Source of the DNA: Thalassobaculum litoreum DSM 18839 | Lineage (GTDB): Bacteria; Pseudomonadota; Alphaproteobacteria; Thalassobaculales; Thalassobaculaceae | Direction of reading: 5' to 3' | Length of the DNA: 48,254 bases | NCBI RefSeq assembly: GCF_900102465.1 | Contig: NZ_FNBW01000022.1 | Coordinates: 1 to 48,254, forward strand | Shown: piece after piece, positions 33,170 through 43,564 of the stretch | Layout of the letters: the number at the start of each line of letters is the position of its first letter | Numbering within the stretch: the stretch's first letter is position 1 | The notes under the pieces: generated by a model | Seen by the model: only the letters and a program-made list of their open reading frames with translations | What the model was told of the DNA's origin: nothing | Databases searched by the model: none | Translations under genes and position numbers: made by a program

Positions 33170-35136
33170 AGCTGCCAGGAAAGCCCCCGGGGACATTGCC
33201 GGCGAGACCGACCGCGAAGCCGCCGTCCGGGCGTGCCGCCCCGGTGGTGGGCGATGCCGCGGTGGCGGGTGCCCTGCAGAATGCCGGCATGCTGTTCCGT
33301 GCCCGCCGGTACCTGGAGGCGGCCGACGCCTATCGCGCGGTAATCCGCCTCTATCCGAAGCTCCCGGACGTGCACAACAACCTGGGCGTCGCGCTGAAAT
33401 CCGCCGGGCAGGTGGCGGAGGCCATTCCCTGCTTCCGCCGGGCGGTGCGCCTGAAACCGGACTATCTGGCAGCCCATGCCAACCTCGCCGCCGCGCTGGA
33501 GGCGACCGGCGATCTGCGGGGTGGGCTGGAGCATCGGATCGACGCCTGGCGGCTCGAGCCGGACGCCTATGAACCGCGCGAGGCGCTGGTCCGCGCCCTG
33601 CGCCGCTGCCCCTATAACAAGGCGCATCCCGGCGCGCGCGCGGCCCTGGCGGCGCTCCAGGCCAATCCCGATGTGGACCAGCAGGCGCTGTCCGACCCGG
33701 CGATCCGCCTCTGGGCCAGCCATCCGGCCATCCGGCGCGAGATGGAGACCGCCCGGCGCGGCTTTCCGGAGAAGCCGGCCGGAGCAGGGTTCAAGCCGAT
33801 CACCACCTTCCTGGCCGACGAGCTGATTGTCTCGGCGCTGTCCTGGTCGATCGTCGCCCATCCGGGGATGGAGGCCTGGCTGACCCGCAGCCGGGCGTGG
33901 CTGCTCGACCATGCGGTCTCCGGCAATCTCGGCCGGGTCGATGCGGACTGGCTGGCGGCCATCGCCCTGCAGGCGCGGGCGGCGGAGTGGGTCTGGTTCG
34001 AGACCGAGGAGGAGCGCGACCTGCTGATCCACCTCGCCGACCTGCACGGACGCGGCGTGGAGACCCCCCACCGGGCCCTGATCCGCGCCATGTACATGCC
34101 GCTGGAGACCGATCCGGAGATCGACGTGCTGTATCGCGAGGCCGGGGCGATGCAGGCCGGCGACACCGGACCGCGCGCCCTGCTGCTGCGCCGCTCGCTG
34201 ATCCACCCCCGCGAGGAGTGGCGGCTGGGGGAGGAGGTCAACGCCGCGGAGGTTACCGACGCGGTCTCCCGCGCGGTGCAGAGCCAGTACGAGGACAATC
34301 CCTATCCGCGCTGGCTCAGCCTCTCGCGCCGGCCGCGGACGACCATCGGCCGGCATCTGGGGCAGGTGCTCGCCCTGCAGCAGCCGGTGCGGACCGAGGA
34401 GACGCTGCCGCGGATCCTCGTCGCCGGCTGCGGGACCGGCCGCCACGCGCTGCAGACCGCCCTGCGCTACGAGAATGCCGAGGTGCTGGCCGTGGACCTG
34501 TCGCGCGCCTCGCTCGCCTATGCGCGGCGGATGGCGCGCGAACTGCGGGTACGCAACATCCGCTTCGCCCAGGCCGATATCCTCGACATGGACTCCATCC
34601 CCGACCGGTTCGACCTGATCGAGAGCTCCGGCGTGCTGCATCATCTGGACGAACCGATGCGCGGCTGGCGGGTGCTGCGCCGGCTGCTGGCGCCGCGCGG
34701 GCTGATGCGGCTGGCTTTCTACAGCCGCCGCGCCCGGATGCCGCTCGATGAGATCCGTCGCGACCTGCCGGATCGCGGCGACATGATGAAGCGGGTGCGC
34801 GCGGCCCGCCGTCGGACCTATGGATTGGCGGACGGGCATCCCGGACGGGCGCTGCTACGCTCGGCCGATTTCTACGCCGCCTCGGGCGTGCGGGACGCGC
34901 TGCTGCACACCTGCGAGCATACGGTCGATCCGCTGTGGATCCGCGACGCTCTGGAGGAGCTGGGGTTGCATTTCCTCGGCTTCGAGCTGCCCGACCCGGC
35001 GATCCTGACGGAATACCGGCGGCGCAACCCGGACGACCCGGGCGGCCTCGACCTGGAGGCCTGGGACGTGCTGGAGGCCGACCACCCGGACCTGTTCCTC
35101 GGCATGTACCAGTTCTGGGTGCAGGCGGACGGGTAG
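33166..35136 (+). CDS. TPR protein with SAM-dependent methyltransferase domain
   Basis: About 656 residues. TPRs occupy roughly residues 35-125 (AGMLFRARRYLEAADAYRAV, PDVHNNLGVALKSAGQVAEA). The middle is a large helical region without an obvious family. A class I methyltransferase lies at about 415-530: ILVAGCGTGRHALQTAL (motif I), VLAVDLSRASLAYARR, FAQADILDMD and LIESSGVLHHLDEP. The ATG at 33166 overlaps the upstream oxygenase stop. The pair suggests joint modification of one target, perhaps a surface protein or glycan, but that is inference. A bidirectional hairpin follows. Confidence 0.83.
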   Translation: MKLPGKPPGTLPARPTAKPPSGRAAPVVGDAAVAGALQNAGMLFRARRYLEAADAYRAVIRLYPKLPDVHNNLGVALKSAGQVAEAIPCFRRAVRLKPDYLAAHANLAAALEATGDLRGGLEHRIDAWRLEPDAYEPREALVRALRRCPYNKAHPGARAALAALQANPDVDQQALSDPAIRLWASHPAIRREMETARRGFPEKPAGAGFKPITTFLADELIVSALSWSIVAHPGMEAWLTRSRAWLLDHAVSGNLGRVDADWLAAIALQARAAEWVWFETEEERDLLIHLADLHGRGVETPHRALIRAMYMPLETDPEIDVLYREAGAMQAGDTGPRALLLRRSLIHPREEWRLGEEVNAAEVTDAVSRAVQSQYEDNPYPRWLSLSRRPRTTIGRHLGQVLALQQPVRTEETLPRILVAGCGTGRHALQTALRYENAEVLAVDLSRASLAYARRMARELRVRNIRFAQADILDMDSIPDRFDLIESSGVLHHLDEPMRGWRVLRRLLAPRGLMRLAFYSRRARMPLDEIRRDLPDRGDMMKRVRAARRRTYGLADGHPGRALLRSADFYAASGVRDALLHTCEHTVDPLWIRDALEELGLHFLGFELPDPAILTEYRRRNPDDPGGLDLEAWDVLEADHPDLFLGMYQFWVQADG

Positions 35137-35202
35137 GGCGTTTCTCCCAGGCGGCCTTCCGGCGCGAGGCCGGGAAGAGCGAATGAGAGCTGAAGAAACG
35201 CC
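35137..35202. terminator. bidirectional terminator between convergent genes
   Basis: Outer arms GGCGTTTCT (35137-35145) and AGAAACGCC (35194-35202) pair perfectly, and an inner GC-rich stem (CTTCCGGC with GCCGGGAAG) lies between. The element fills the gap between the methyltransferase stop and the yacG stop, as expected for a shared terminator. Confidence 0.55.
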
Positions 35203-35206
35203 GGCC

Positions 35207-35425
35207 CTATTCCTCGCCGCGCTCCAGGCGGGCGACCAGGGCGTCGATTTCGGTCTCGTCCGGCACGTCCTCGCTGGGGATGCGGTAGGTCTCGCCGAGC
35301 CAGCGGCCGAGATCGACCTGCTTGCAGCGCGGCGAGCAGAACGGCCGGACCGTCGCCTCGCTCGGCTTGCCGCAGATCGGGCACTTCAGTTTGCGCGCCT
35401 TGCCAATCGGGTGGATCTCGCCCAT
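35207..35425 (-). CDS. yacG: DNA gyrase inhibitor / zinc-binding protein YacG
   Basis: A 72-residue protein with the YacG zinc site CPICGKP...[17 protein letters not shown] (four Cys). In E. coli YacG binds GyrB and inhibits gyrase. It ends the murA-to-yacG block, 12 bases after the RNase E/G stop, and is likely co-transcribed with it. The tail [14 protein letters not shown] is acidic. Length is normal. Confidence 0.93.
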   Translation of the reverse strand: MGEIHPIGKARKLKCPICGKPSEATVRPFCSPRCKQVDLGRWLGETYRIPSEDVPDETEIDALVARLERGEE

Positions 35426-35437
35426 CGCTCCTCTCTG

Positions 35438-36706
35438 CTATCCGTTGCCGTCGATCCGGCTGTCTTCCGGGCCGAGCGTCGGGTCCGCCGCCACAGTGAG
35501 CGCGCCGAGCCGCCGTCGCTCCGCGGCCACGATAAACGCGCCGGGTCCCTCCAGCCAACCGGCGACATCTTCCGGCACGCTGAGGCGCGGCCGGGCGATG
35601 CCGCCGACCTCCCGCGCCAGGCGGGCCAGCGCCGTCCAGGCCCGCGCGCGCGCCGAGCGCCGCCGTTCCCCCAACGGCGAGAGCATGTCTTCCGACAGCG
35701 GTCGCCGGGGCGACTCGCGCAGGCATTCCAGCATGCCGCCCGGCGTCCAGCCGAGGATCTGCCAGGGGGCCGGGTCCGAAGCCGTCGCCTCGGCCAGGGC
35801 GGCGGCGACCCGGTCCCGGTCCGCGCGCCCCCGCATGCGCGGCGGGTCGATCAGCAGGGTACCCCGCAGCCCGCGCAGCCGGGCGACCGCCGCCGCGCCG
35901 ACGGCCGCCTGGATATTGGCCCCCACCAGCGCCTCGCCTCGCGGTGAGCGGGCCAGGTTCACGTCGATCAGCGTCGCGGTTTCCGCCTCCTCGACCACCA
36001 GAGCGATGCCGTCGGCCACCGCCACGCTGCGGGCGAGCGCGCGGTCCAGCGCCTCCTCGCCGCCGGCGGCGCGGAAGGCGGCGCCGTCGCGGTCGACCAC
36101 GATCTCCGCGCCGGGCAGGTGGGCGGCCGCGCGATCGGCGAGGTCCGGCGGTGGCAGCAGCCAGCAGGGCGGGGTTTCCAGGGTGGCCTTGTCCGTGATC
36201 ATTTGCCAGAGACCGGCGAGGCGGGCGGCCTCTGCGGCCAGGTCCTCCAAATGCCGGTCGGCCCCCGCGCTGCGGACCATCGCCCCGATGCCGTCGGGCA
36301 GCGCCAGTGCGACGGCGGTACGGATCGCCGCTCGCCGCGCCTTGCCCGTCACCGTAGCGGCGATGCCGAGTTCCGGCTGGAACGGGGTGAGCACCACGCC
36401 GTCGCCGGCGAGCTCCACCCGCCGACGCAGGACGGCACGTTTGCCGCCCGGCCCGTCGCCTGTGACCTGGACGATCAGCTTCTCGCCGTCATTGGCTCTG
36501 CCGTCGCGCAGATATCCCGAACCGGTCGGCAGGTCAGCGACGGAGGCGCCGCCCGCCGTGCGGGCGGTCACTAGGGCGACGCCGCCGATCAGGCTCGGGG
36601 CGTCGTCGCCCTCGACCCAGATCTCGACGATCTCGCCGCCCTGCAGGAAGAGAACCCGGGTGACGCCGGGGGTGGCGTGGAGGATCGCGCGGCCGGCGGG
36701 GCTCAC
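35438..36706 (-). CDS. ribonuclease E/G family protein
   Basis: A 422-residue protein of the RNase E/G family, which cuts single-stranded RNA. The two catalytic Asp residues appear retained, in ATLIDVNLAR and RGTLLIDPPRM. These differ from the common IDVNSG and IDFIDM, so the protein belongs to the divergent alphaproteobacterial branch. The S1-like part is near the N-terminus (about 10-110). No Zn-link CPxC is present, and the protein is shorter than E. coli RNase G. The GTG start at 36706 overlaps the maf stop (GTGA). Function as an active nuclease is likely but not certain. Confidence 0.85.
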   Translation of the reverse strand: MSPAGRAILHATPGVTRVLFLQGGEIVEIWVEGDDAPSLIGGVALVTARTAGGASVADLPTGSGYLRDGRANDGEKLIVQVTGDGPGGKRAVLRRRVELAGDGVVLTPFQPELGIAATVTGKARRAAIRTAVALALPDGIGAMVRSAGADRHLEDLAAEAARLAGLWQMITDKATLETPPCWLLPPPDLADRAAAHLPGAEIVVDRDGAAFRAAGGEEALDRALARSVAVADGIALVVEEAETATLIDVNLARSPRGEALVGANIQAAVGAAAVARLRGLRGTLLIDPPRMRGRADRDRVAAALAEATASDPAPWQILGWTPGGMLECLRESPRRPLSEDMLSPLGERRRSARARAWTALARLAREVGGIARPRLSVPEDVAGWLEGPGAFIVAAERRRLGALTVAADPTLGPEDSRIDGNG

Positions 36707-37335
36707 ACCGGCGCCCCGTCCGGGCTCCGGACATGGGAGAAGCCGAGGCCGCTCAGCAGCGTGTAGGTCTCCGCCAGGGCCAGGCCGACCACGTTGGAAT
36801 AGGAGCCGTTGAGAAAGTCCACATAGGCGGCCGCCAGCCCCTGCACGGCATAGCCGCCCGCCTTGCCCGACCAGTCGCCGGACGCCAGATAGGCGGCCGT
36901 CTCCGCTTCCGACAGCCGCTTGAAGCCGACACGGGTTTCCACCACCCGCTCATGCGGGCGGCCCCGGGGGTCGATCAGGCAGATCCCGCCCAGCACCCGG
37001 TGGCGCCGGCCGGACAGGAGGTCGAGGCAGCGGCGCGCCTCGGCCGCGCTCTCCGCCTTGGGCAGGATGCGGCGTCCGCAGGCGACCACAGTGTCGGCCG
37101 CCAGCACGAAGCATCCCGGATGGCGCGGGGCGACGGCCTCGGCCTTGGCCCGGGCCATGCGTGCCGCATAGGGGCGGGGCTTCTCGGCGGGGTAGGAGGT
37201 CTCGTCCGCCTCGGCCGGGTCCACCCGGTCGGGCACGAGCCCGATCTGCGCCAGCAGCGCGCTGCGGCGGGGGGAAGCGGATGCGAGGATGAACGGGGCG
37301 CCCTGGGGCGGGCGCAAGACCAGCGGGGCGGTCAT
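36703..37335 (-). CDS. maf: Maf-like nucleotide pyrophosphatase
   Basis: A 210-residue Maf protein, which hydrolyses non-canonical or canonical nucleoside triphosphates to monophosphates. The signature FILASASPRRSALLAQIGL is at residues 15-33. Then come RMARAKAEAV, FVLAADTVVACGRRIL and SGDWSGKAGGYAVQGLA. Length is usual. It overlaps the RNase E/G gene by 4 bases and follows infA by about 22. The subfamily (dTTP/UTP or 7-methyl-GTP) was not decided. Confidence 0.93.
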   Translation of the reverse strand: MTAPLVLRPPQGAPFILASASPRRSALLAQIGLVPDRVDPAEADETSYPAEKPRPYAARMARAKAEAVAPRHPGCFVLAADTVVACGRRILPKAESAAEARRCLDLLSGRRHRVLGGICLIDPRGRPHERVVETRVGFKRLSEAETAAYLASGDWSGKAGGYAVQGLAAAYVDFLNGSYSNVVGLALAETYTLLSGLGFSHVRSPDGAPV

Positions 37336-37357
37336 CGTACGGACCAGCCCTGAACGG

Positions 37358-37576
37358 TTACTTGAACCGGAAAGTGATCCGACCCTTGCTGAGGTCGTAC
37401 GGGGTCATCTCGACATTGACCCGGTCGCCGGCCAGCACGCGGATGCGGTTCTTGCGCATCTTGCCGCTGGTGTGGGCGAGAACTTCGTGGTCGTTATCCA
37501 GCTTCACGCGGAACATCGCGTTCGGCAGCAGTTCGGCAACAGTGCCGGAAAACTCGATCATGTCTTCTTTTGCCAT
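37358..37576 (-). CDS. infA: translation initiation factor IF-1
   Basis: A 72-residue single S1/OB-fold domain that binds the 30S A-site: [60 protein letters not shown] and [11 protein letters not shown], close to the bacterial consensus. The start at 37576 follows AAGGAGCG; the open frame reaches 18 codons further upstream without support. It starts the infA-maf-RNase E/G-yacG part of the block. Confidence 0.97.
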   Translation of the reverse strand: MAKEDMIEFSGTVAELLPNAMFRVKLDNDHEVLAHTSGKMRKNRIRVLAGDRVNVEMTPYDLSKGRITFRFK

Positions 37577-37703
37577 TATCGCTCCTTGTCGCGGTTTTGA
37601 GCGTGCCTTAAGTGCGGGTGCCGGGGTCAAAGGTCAAGTTGTTTTCCCGAACGTCACCGGTCACCATCGCGCGTGAAACCGTCGAGATCAACGGGCCGGA
37701 CAA

Positions 37704-38042
37704 ATGCCTGAACGCCTTCGCCTGAGCCGCCGGGCTGGATGGCGCCTGCCGCCGGATGCGCGCAGCGTCGCGCGGCCGCATGTCTTTGGTAACCCGTTCA
37801 CCCCGGAATGGTTCCGGCAGGCCGGTGGCACCGGCGACTGGCGGCCGCCCGTGGTTGCCGCCTTCCGAGCCTGGCTGGCCGGCACCGACCACCGGGATGT
37901 CGCCCCGGACAGGCGCGCGGAGATCCTGGCCCGCCTGGACGATCTGCGCGGCCTGCGTCTGGCCTGCTGGTGCCCACTGGACGGACCGTGCCACGCGGAT
38001 GTGCTGCTGGAATTCGCCAACCAGGGGGACAGGACCGAATAA
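37704..38042 (+). CDS. DUF4326 family protein
   Basis: A 112-residue protein with the DUF4326 hallmarks: SVARPHVFGNPFTP near the start, AFRAWLAG, then LRGLRLACWCPLDGPCHADVLLEF with Cys-x-Cys and Cys-His pairs. The family is common in phages and bacteria and its function is not established. It runs opposite to the housekeeping genes around it, between infA and the phosphatase gene. That fits an inserted gene in an otherwise conserved block. Confidence 0.82.
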   Translation: MPERLRLSRRAGWRLPPDARSVARPHVFGNPFTPEWFRQAGGTGDWRPPVVAAFRAWLAGTDHRDVAPDRRAEILARLDDLRGLRLACWCPLDGPCHADVLLEFANQGDRTE

Positions 38043-38046
38043 CCTT

Positions 38047-38121
38047 CCGTCGTCCTGGACTTGATCCAGGACCATGACCCGGACGGTTGAGGCATGATCC
38101 TGACGTGCGTCAGGACGACGG
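38047..38121. repeat. palindromic intergenic element
   Basis: Outer arms CCGTCGTCCTG (38047-38057) and CAGGACGACGG (38111-38121) pair perfectly. Inside is CCTGGACTTGATCCAGG (38055-38071), a palindromic unit widespread between alphaproteobacterial genes. The right arm runs into the last codons of the phosphatase gene (encoding its final residues and stop), so the element seems to have shaped that C-terminus. It can also act as a terminator for both convergent genes. Confidence 0.6.
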
Positions 38122-38583
38122 TTGGGGTGAGTCGAGATACCCAAACCGCGCCTTGATCCGCTCCACCAGGCTGTCGCGCACCGCGCGGTAGGCGTCGAGC
38201 CGGGTGTCGCGGTTGCCCTCGATCACGGTGACGTCGAGGGTCGGCCAGTATTCGATATCGCAGGCCATGGTCCGGGTCAGTTCGATCGCCCGGTGCTGGG
38301 CTTCCGGCGAGAGCGAGACGATGACGTCGAAGAACCCGTCCTCCAGCATGTCGAAGCTCTTCGGCCGGTGGCGTCCCATGTCGATGCCGATCTCGTTCAT
38401 CACCTCGATCACGAACGGGTCGAGATCCCCGCGACCCACGCCGCAGGAATCCACATAGATCCGGGTCCCGGCCATGGCCTTCAGGATGCCCTCGGCCATC
38501 GGCGAGCGCACCGCGTTCATGCTGCAGGCGAAGAGCACGGCGCTCGGCTGCTGGATGGTCGCGAAGGGATCGGTCACCGCCAC
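38110..38583 (-). CDS. low-molecular-weight phosphotyrosine phosphatase / arsenate reductase-like protein
   Basis: A 157-residue protein. The phosphate-binding loop FACSMNAVRSPMAEG holds the nucleophile Cys and Arg (CX5RS), at about residues 19-26. The Asp of the acid loop is less clear (YWPTLDVTV). The DSCGVGRGDLDP and GHRPKSF-like (GRHRPKSFD) segments are typical. The family dephosphorylates tyrosine or reduces arsenate; neither is proven here. It follows the UPF0262 gene by 4 bases in the same operon. Confidence 0.88.
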   Translation of the reverse strand: MAVTDPFATIQQPSAVLFACSMNAVRSPMAEGILKAMAGTRIYVDSCGVGRGDLDPFVIEVMNEIGIDMGRHRPKSFDMLEDGFFDVIVSLSPEAQHRAIELTRTMACDIEYWPTLDVTVIEGNRDTRLDAYRAVRDSLVERIKARFGYLDSPQPSS

Positions 38584-38587
38584 CGGC

Positions 38588-39100
38588 TCATCCCCGGATA
38601 TGCAGGACGCAGAGCAGCGTGAACAGCCGCCGGGCGGTGGGATGGTCGAGCGCGATGCGGCCTTCCAGCCGGTCGCGAAGCATCTGCGAGCCCTCGTTGT
38701 GCAGGCCGCGGCGGCCCATGTCGATCGCCTCGATCTGCGACGGCGACAGCCGCTTGATCGCCTCGTAGTAGCTCTCGCAGATCTGGAAGTAGTCCTTCAC
38801 GACCCGGCGGAACGGGGCCAGGTGCAGCTGGACCCGGGTCATCGGGGTGTCGCCGGTGTCGCGGATGTCGAAGATCAGCCGGTTCTCCTCGACGGAGAGC
38901 CGCAGGTGGTACGGGCCGGCCCCGGCCTCGTGCGGGCGGAATCGGTTGTCCTCCAGCAGGTCGTAGACGGCGATCGCGCGCTCCTGCTCGACCTCGGCGC
39001 TGCGGCGGACCACCGTGCGCTCGTCGAGGGAGATGTGCACAATCCGCGCGTCATCGCCGGTGGGATCCAGCGGCGCGGTGTCGGAGCCGTCACCCGACAT
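38588..39100 (-). CDS. UPF0262 family protein
   Basis: A 170-residue protein matching the alphaproteobacterial UPF0262 family over most of its length: [53 protein letters not shown] and the closing [20 protein letters not shown]. Function unknown. Its conserved place between hisD and the phosphatase gene supports the identification. ATG 39100 is preceded by AAGGAGGGCGC. Confidence 0.9.
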   Translation of the reverse strand: MSGDGSDTAPLDPTGDDARIVHISLDERTVVRRSAEVEQERAIAVYDLLEDNRFRPHEAGAGPYHLRLSVEENRLIFDIRDTGDTPMTRVQLHLAPFRRVVKDYFQICESYYEAIKRLSPSQIEAIDMGRRGLHNEGSQMLRDRLEGRIALDHPTARRLFTLLCVLHIRG

Positions 39101-39117
39101 GCGCCCTCCTTAGCTGT

Positions 39118-40402
<1,285 letters not shown>

Positions 40403-40413
<11 letters not shown>

Positions 40414-41065
40414 GGGCAGCCTCCCGGAACCGGGAGATCAGATCGTTCACCGGCCCGGGCCGGGTCTTCAGCGCCGTGCGGTTCACCGCCAGACGGGCGC
40501 TGACATCGGCGATCCGGTCGATCTCCACCAGGCCGTTGGCCTTCAGGGTCGAGCCGGTCTGCACCAGGTCGACGATGCGGCGGCACAGGCCCAGATTCGG
40601 GGCGAGCTCCAGGGCGCCGTTCAGCTTGATGCACTCGGCCTGGACCCCGCGTCGGGCGAAGTAGCGGCGGGTGACATTCGGATACTTGGTCGCCACGCGC
40701 AGGTGCGACCAGCGCTGCGGGTCCTCGTTGGCCGCCAGATCCGCCGGGGCGGCGACGGCGAGATGGCAGTGGCCGACATCCAGGTTCACCGGGGCGTAGA
40801 TCTCCGGATGGTCGAACTCCATCAGCACGTCCGAGCCCGACACCGCGAGATGGGCGGCGCCGAAGGCCAGGAAGGTCGCGGTGTCGAAGCTGCGCACCCG
40901 GATGATGTCGAGATTCGGATCGGAGGTGGCGAACTGGAGCTGACGCGCGTCCTCGTCGAAGAACGCGTCCTCCGGTTCGACCCCGGCCCGCGCCATCAGC
41001 GGTGCGATCGCCTTCAGGATCCGGCCCTTGGGCACGGCCAATACAAGCTTGTCGTTCGCGTTCAC
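40403..41065 (-). CDS. hisG: ATP phosphoribosyltransferase, short form
   Basis: About 220 residues, the short HisG that normally needs the HisZ regulatory subunit. It makes the first committed step of histidine synthesis from ATP and PRPP. Motifs: LVLAVPKGRILKAIAPLM, ARQLQFATSDPNLDIIRVRS, LAVSGSDVL, LRVATKYPNVTRRYF, LNGALELAPNLGL and IVDLVQTGSTLKANGL (PRPP loop). No hisZ lies nearby. I chose GTG 41065 (first residues NANDKLVLAV); another GTG at 41104, directly after the upstream stop, would add 13 residues. Confidence 0.92.
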
Positions 41066-41104
41066 GAGGTGTCGTCCCGTAGAAAACCTTGGCGCCACCG
41101 GCAC

Positions 41105-41617
41105 TTAGTCGGCCTTGGGCGCTCCGTCCTTGTCGTCACCATCGTCATGGGACGGGCGGAACACCGTGGGCCAGGGAGTGCCGAGATCCTCCACGTGACA
41201 GGACAGGCTGTCCACGTCAAGCCGGATGGTCGCGTCGCCGGCGAAGACCAGGTCCACGGTTCCGTCGGCATAGGCCAGCGACAGCAGGTTCAGCATCTGC
41301 CCCGGATCGCGCCGGTCGATGCCCCGGGTGCGGACATTGCGCACCCCTTCGAAGCGAATCCCGGTATGCACCCGCTCGAACGGCGTGTCCTGGCCTTCGG
41401 CGACGGTGCCGTCCGGCGCGATCTCCCAGCGGAAACGGCCGGCGACGAGGACGAAGCGGTGCTCCGCGGCCTCGTAGCTCATCTCGGAGACGGGGACGAT
41501 GGCGTCCTGCAGATAGGCCGCGACCACGGTCAGGTCCTCGAGGTCCTCGGCCCGCACGCGCAGCGGCCGGTCCCGCCCCTTGTCCCCGAATGGCGTGAGT
41601 GCAGGGCGACGGGCCAT
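41105..41617 (-). CDS. DUF2948 family protein
   Basis: A 170-residue alphaproteobacterial protein of unknown function. The recognisable core is RVRAEDLEDLTVVAAYLQDA, FVLVAGRFRWE, TGIRFEGVRNVRTRGID and IRLDVDSLSCHVEDLGTPWPT. It nearly abuts murA upstream (2 bases) and hisG downstream, the order usual for this family, which is the main support. The long frame extending upstream on this strand is read-through of murA in another phase. Confidence 0.9.
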   Translation of the reverse strand: MARRPALTPFGDKGRDRPLRVRAEDLEDLTVVAAYLQDAIVPVSEMSYEAAEHRFVLVAGRFRWEIAPDGTVAEGQDTPFERVHTGIRFEGVRNVRTRGIDRRDPGQMLNLLSLAYADGTVDLVFAGDATIRLDVDSLSCHVEDLGTPWPTVFRPSHDDGDDKDGAPKAD

Positions 41618-41619
41618 GG

Positions 41620-42903
41620 CTATTCCTCCGCCGCGGCCCGTTCGGACGCTACCCGGCCGACATCGGCGCCGCAGGCGGACAGCTTGCCGACCAGGTCCTG
41701 GTAGCCGCGGTCCAGGTGATAGATGCGGTTGATCACCGTCTCGCCCTCGGCGGCGAGGCCGGCCAGCACCAGGGAGACCGAGGCGCGCAGGTCGGTCGCC
41801 ATCACCTGGGCGCCCTTCAGCGTCTCGACGCCGCGGACCATGGCCGAGGCGTGATGCACGGTGATGTTGGCGCCCATGCGCGACAGCTCCGGCACGTGCA
41901 TGAAGCGGTTCTCGAAGATCGTCTCGGTGATCATCGAGGCGCCCTGGGAGACGGTCATCAGCGACATGAACTGGGCCTGCAGGTCGGTCGGGAAGCCGGG
42001 ATACGGCTCGGTCATCATGTCGACGCCCAGCACCCTGTCCTCGCCGCGGGCGACGCGGATGCCGCCCTCGACCGTCTCCAGGGTGACGCCGGCCCGGCGC
42101 AGGGTCTCGGCCGCCGCGTCGATCAGCACCAGGTCGGTATCGGTCAGGACCACGTCGCCGCCGGCGATGGCGACGGCCATGGCATAGGTGCCGGTCTCGA
42201 TCCGGTCGGCGACCACCTTGTGCTCGGCACCGCCGAGCTCCGGCTTGCCCTGGATGTGGATCGTGTCGGTGCCCGCCCCCTCGATCTCCGCGCCCATAGC
42301 GGTGAGCAGCTTGGCGAGGTCGCTGATCTCCGGCTCGCGGGCGGCGTTGATCAGCACGCTCTCGCCCTCGGCCAGGGCGGCGGCCATCATCAGGTTCTCG
42401 GTGGCGCCGACGGACACGAACGGGAAGGTGACCCGCCCGCCGCGCAGCCGGCCGCCCGGGGCCTTGGCCTCGATATAGCCGGCCTCGATGTTCACCTCGG
42501 CGCCGAGATCGGTCAGGCCCTTCAGGTGCAGGTCGACCGGCCGGTTGCCGATGGCGCAGCCGCCGGGCAGCGAGACCTGGGCCTGGCCGAAGCGCGCGAC
42601 CAGCGGACCGAGCACCAGGACCGAGGCCCGCATCTTGCGCACCAGATCGTAGGGGGCGACCGTGCTGTCGATCCGGGCGGCATCCATGGCCATGTCGCCG
42701 CCGTCGCGGTCGATCCGCACCCCGTGCTGGCGCAGCAGGCTGGTCATCGACGCGATGTCGGCCAGATCCGGGACATTGGTCAGCTTGACCGGCTTGCCGG
42801 ACAGCAGGCTGGCCGCCATCAGCGGCAGGGCAGCGTTCTTGGCACCGCTGATGGGGATGGTCCCGCGAAGCGGGCGTCCGCCACGCACTCGAATCTGGTC
42901 CAT
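41620..42903 (-). CDS. murA: UDP-N-acetylglucosamine 1-carboxyvinyltransferase (MurA)
   Basis: A 427-residue enzyme that starts peptidoglycan synthesis by adding enolpyruvate to UDP-GlcNAc; the target of fosfomycin. Seen are [17 protein letters not shown] near the N-terminus, [17 protein letters not shown] (active-site loop with a Cys in the GGCxIG position), TNLMMAA-like [14 protein letters not shown] and [18 protein letters not shown]. The active-site Cys keeps the usual drug-sensitive form. It opens the conserved block. Confidence 0.97.
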   Translation of the reverse strand: MDQIRVRGGRPLRGTIPISGAKNAALPLMAASLLSGKPVKLTNVPDLADIASMTSLLRQHGVRIDRDGGDMAMDAARIDSTVAPYDLVRKMRASVLVLGPLVARFGQAQVSLPGGCAIGNRPVDLHLKGLTDLGAEVNIEAGYIEAKAPGGRLRGGRVTFPFVSVGATENLMMAAALAEGESVLINAAREPEISDLAKLLTAMGAEIEGAGTDTIHIQGKPELGGAEHKVVADRIETGTYAMAVAIAGGDVVLTDTDLVLIDAAAETLRRAGVTLETVEGGIRVARGEDRVLGVDMMTEPYPGFPTDLQAQFMSLMTVSQGASMITETIFENRFMHVPELSRMGANITVHHASAMVRGVETLKGAQVMATDLRASVSLVLAGLAAEGETVINRIYHLDRGYQDLVGKLSACGADVGRVASERAAAEE

Positions 42904-43014
42904 GGATCACACAACATGTTGTTTGGTCGGTTCTAACCGACGGGGGCGGGAGGGCTCAAGCGCGACGCCTTGTGGATGCACCCCCATTCGGGCGAAACCG
43001 TGGCATTCCGCCGA

Positions 43015-43251
43015 TTATTCCTGCTTGTCCTCGTCTTTCGCCGGGGCTTCCGCGTCGGTCCGGGCGCGCGATTGCGCCTTCCTTCGGCGCAGATTCGCGC
43101 GCAGGGCCTGTTCCAGGCGGGCGGTGCGCGCGTCCTTTCCGGCCCCGGGGCCTTCTGCGGGACCGGTGCCGGTCCGGTTTCCCGTGCCCGTCCCGGGACG
43201 GCCTGTGCCGGTGGGTTTCGCCGCGCCGGCGCGCTGCCTGTCCTCGGCCAT
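43015..43251 (-). CDS. small basic conserved hypothetical protein
   Basis: A 78-residue protein upstream of murA. The first half is low complexity (G/T/P-rich) and the second half a basic helix, TARLEQALRANLRRRKAQSR, with an acidic tail EDKQE. Small proteins with an 'ALRxNLxRRKAQxR' helix are found next to murA in Alphaproteobacteria, which supports it as real. Function unknown. The gap to murA is 111 bases. Confidence 0.6.
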   Translation of the reverse strand: MAEDRQRAGAAKPTGTGRPGTGTGNRTGTGPAEGPGAGKDARTARLEQALRANLRRRKAQSRARTDAEAPAKDEDKQE

Positions 43252-43450
43252 TCTTGTCTCTCCGTCCGTCTGCGGGGCATGTGGGGATCGTCCAAGGCGC
43301 CGCTACCGCGGCCGGCGCCGTCTCGCCCCTTCCTATCATGCCGGGCGACGACGGGGCGATAACGCACTTGCACCCCGCAAGTGTCTCTGGCATGTATGCG
43401 CGCCTCGCGGGTCGGCGGTCCGAGCCATCGCCCTTCACCCGCCGCAGGAT

Positions 43451-43525
43451 GCTGCCGTAGCTCAGGGGTAGAGCACTCCCTTGGTAAGGGAGAGGCCGAG
43501 AGTTCAAATCTCTCCGGCAGCACCA
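43451..43525 (+). tRNA. tRNA-Thr (GGT)
   Basis: Acceptor GCTGCCG pairs with CGGCAGC; the D-arm is TAGCTCAGGGGTAGAGCA, the anticodon stem-loop CTCCCTTGGTAAGGGAG with anticodon GGT, the T-arm GAGTTCAAATCTC, then encoded CCA. Length 75. Confidence 0.97.
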
Positions 43526-43564
43526 TTCATCTCACATGTTTCGCCTGTATCCGACGAGGGCCGC

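Noticed and set aside
41599-42936. 445-codon + strand frame opposite murA
   Set aside because: murA is certain; the antisense product has no recognisable domain.
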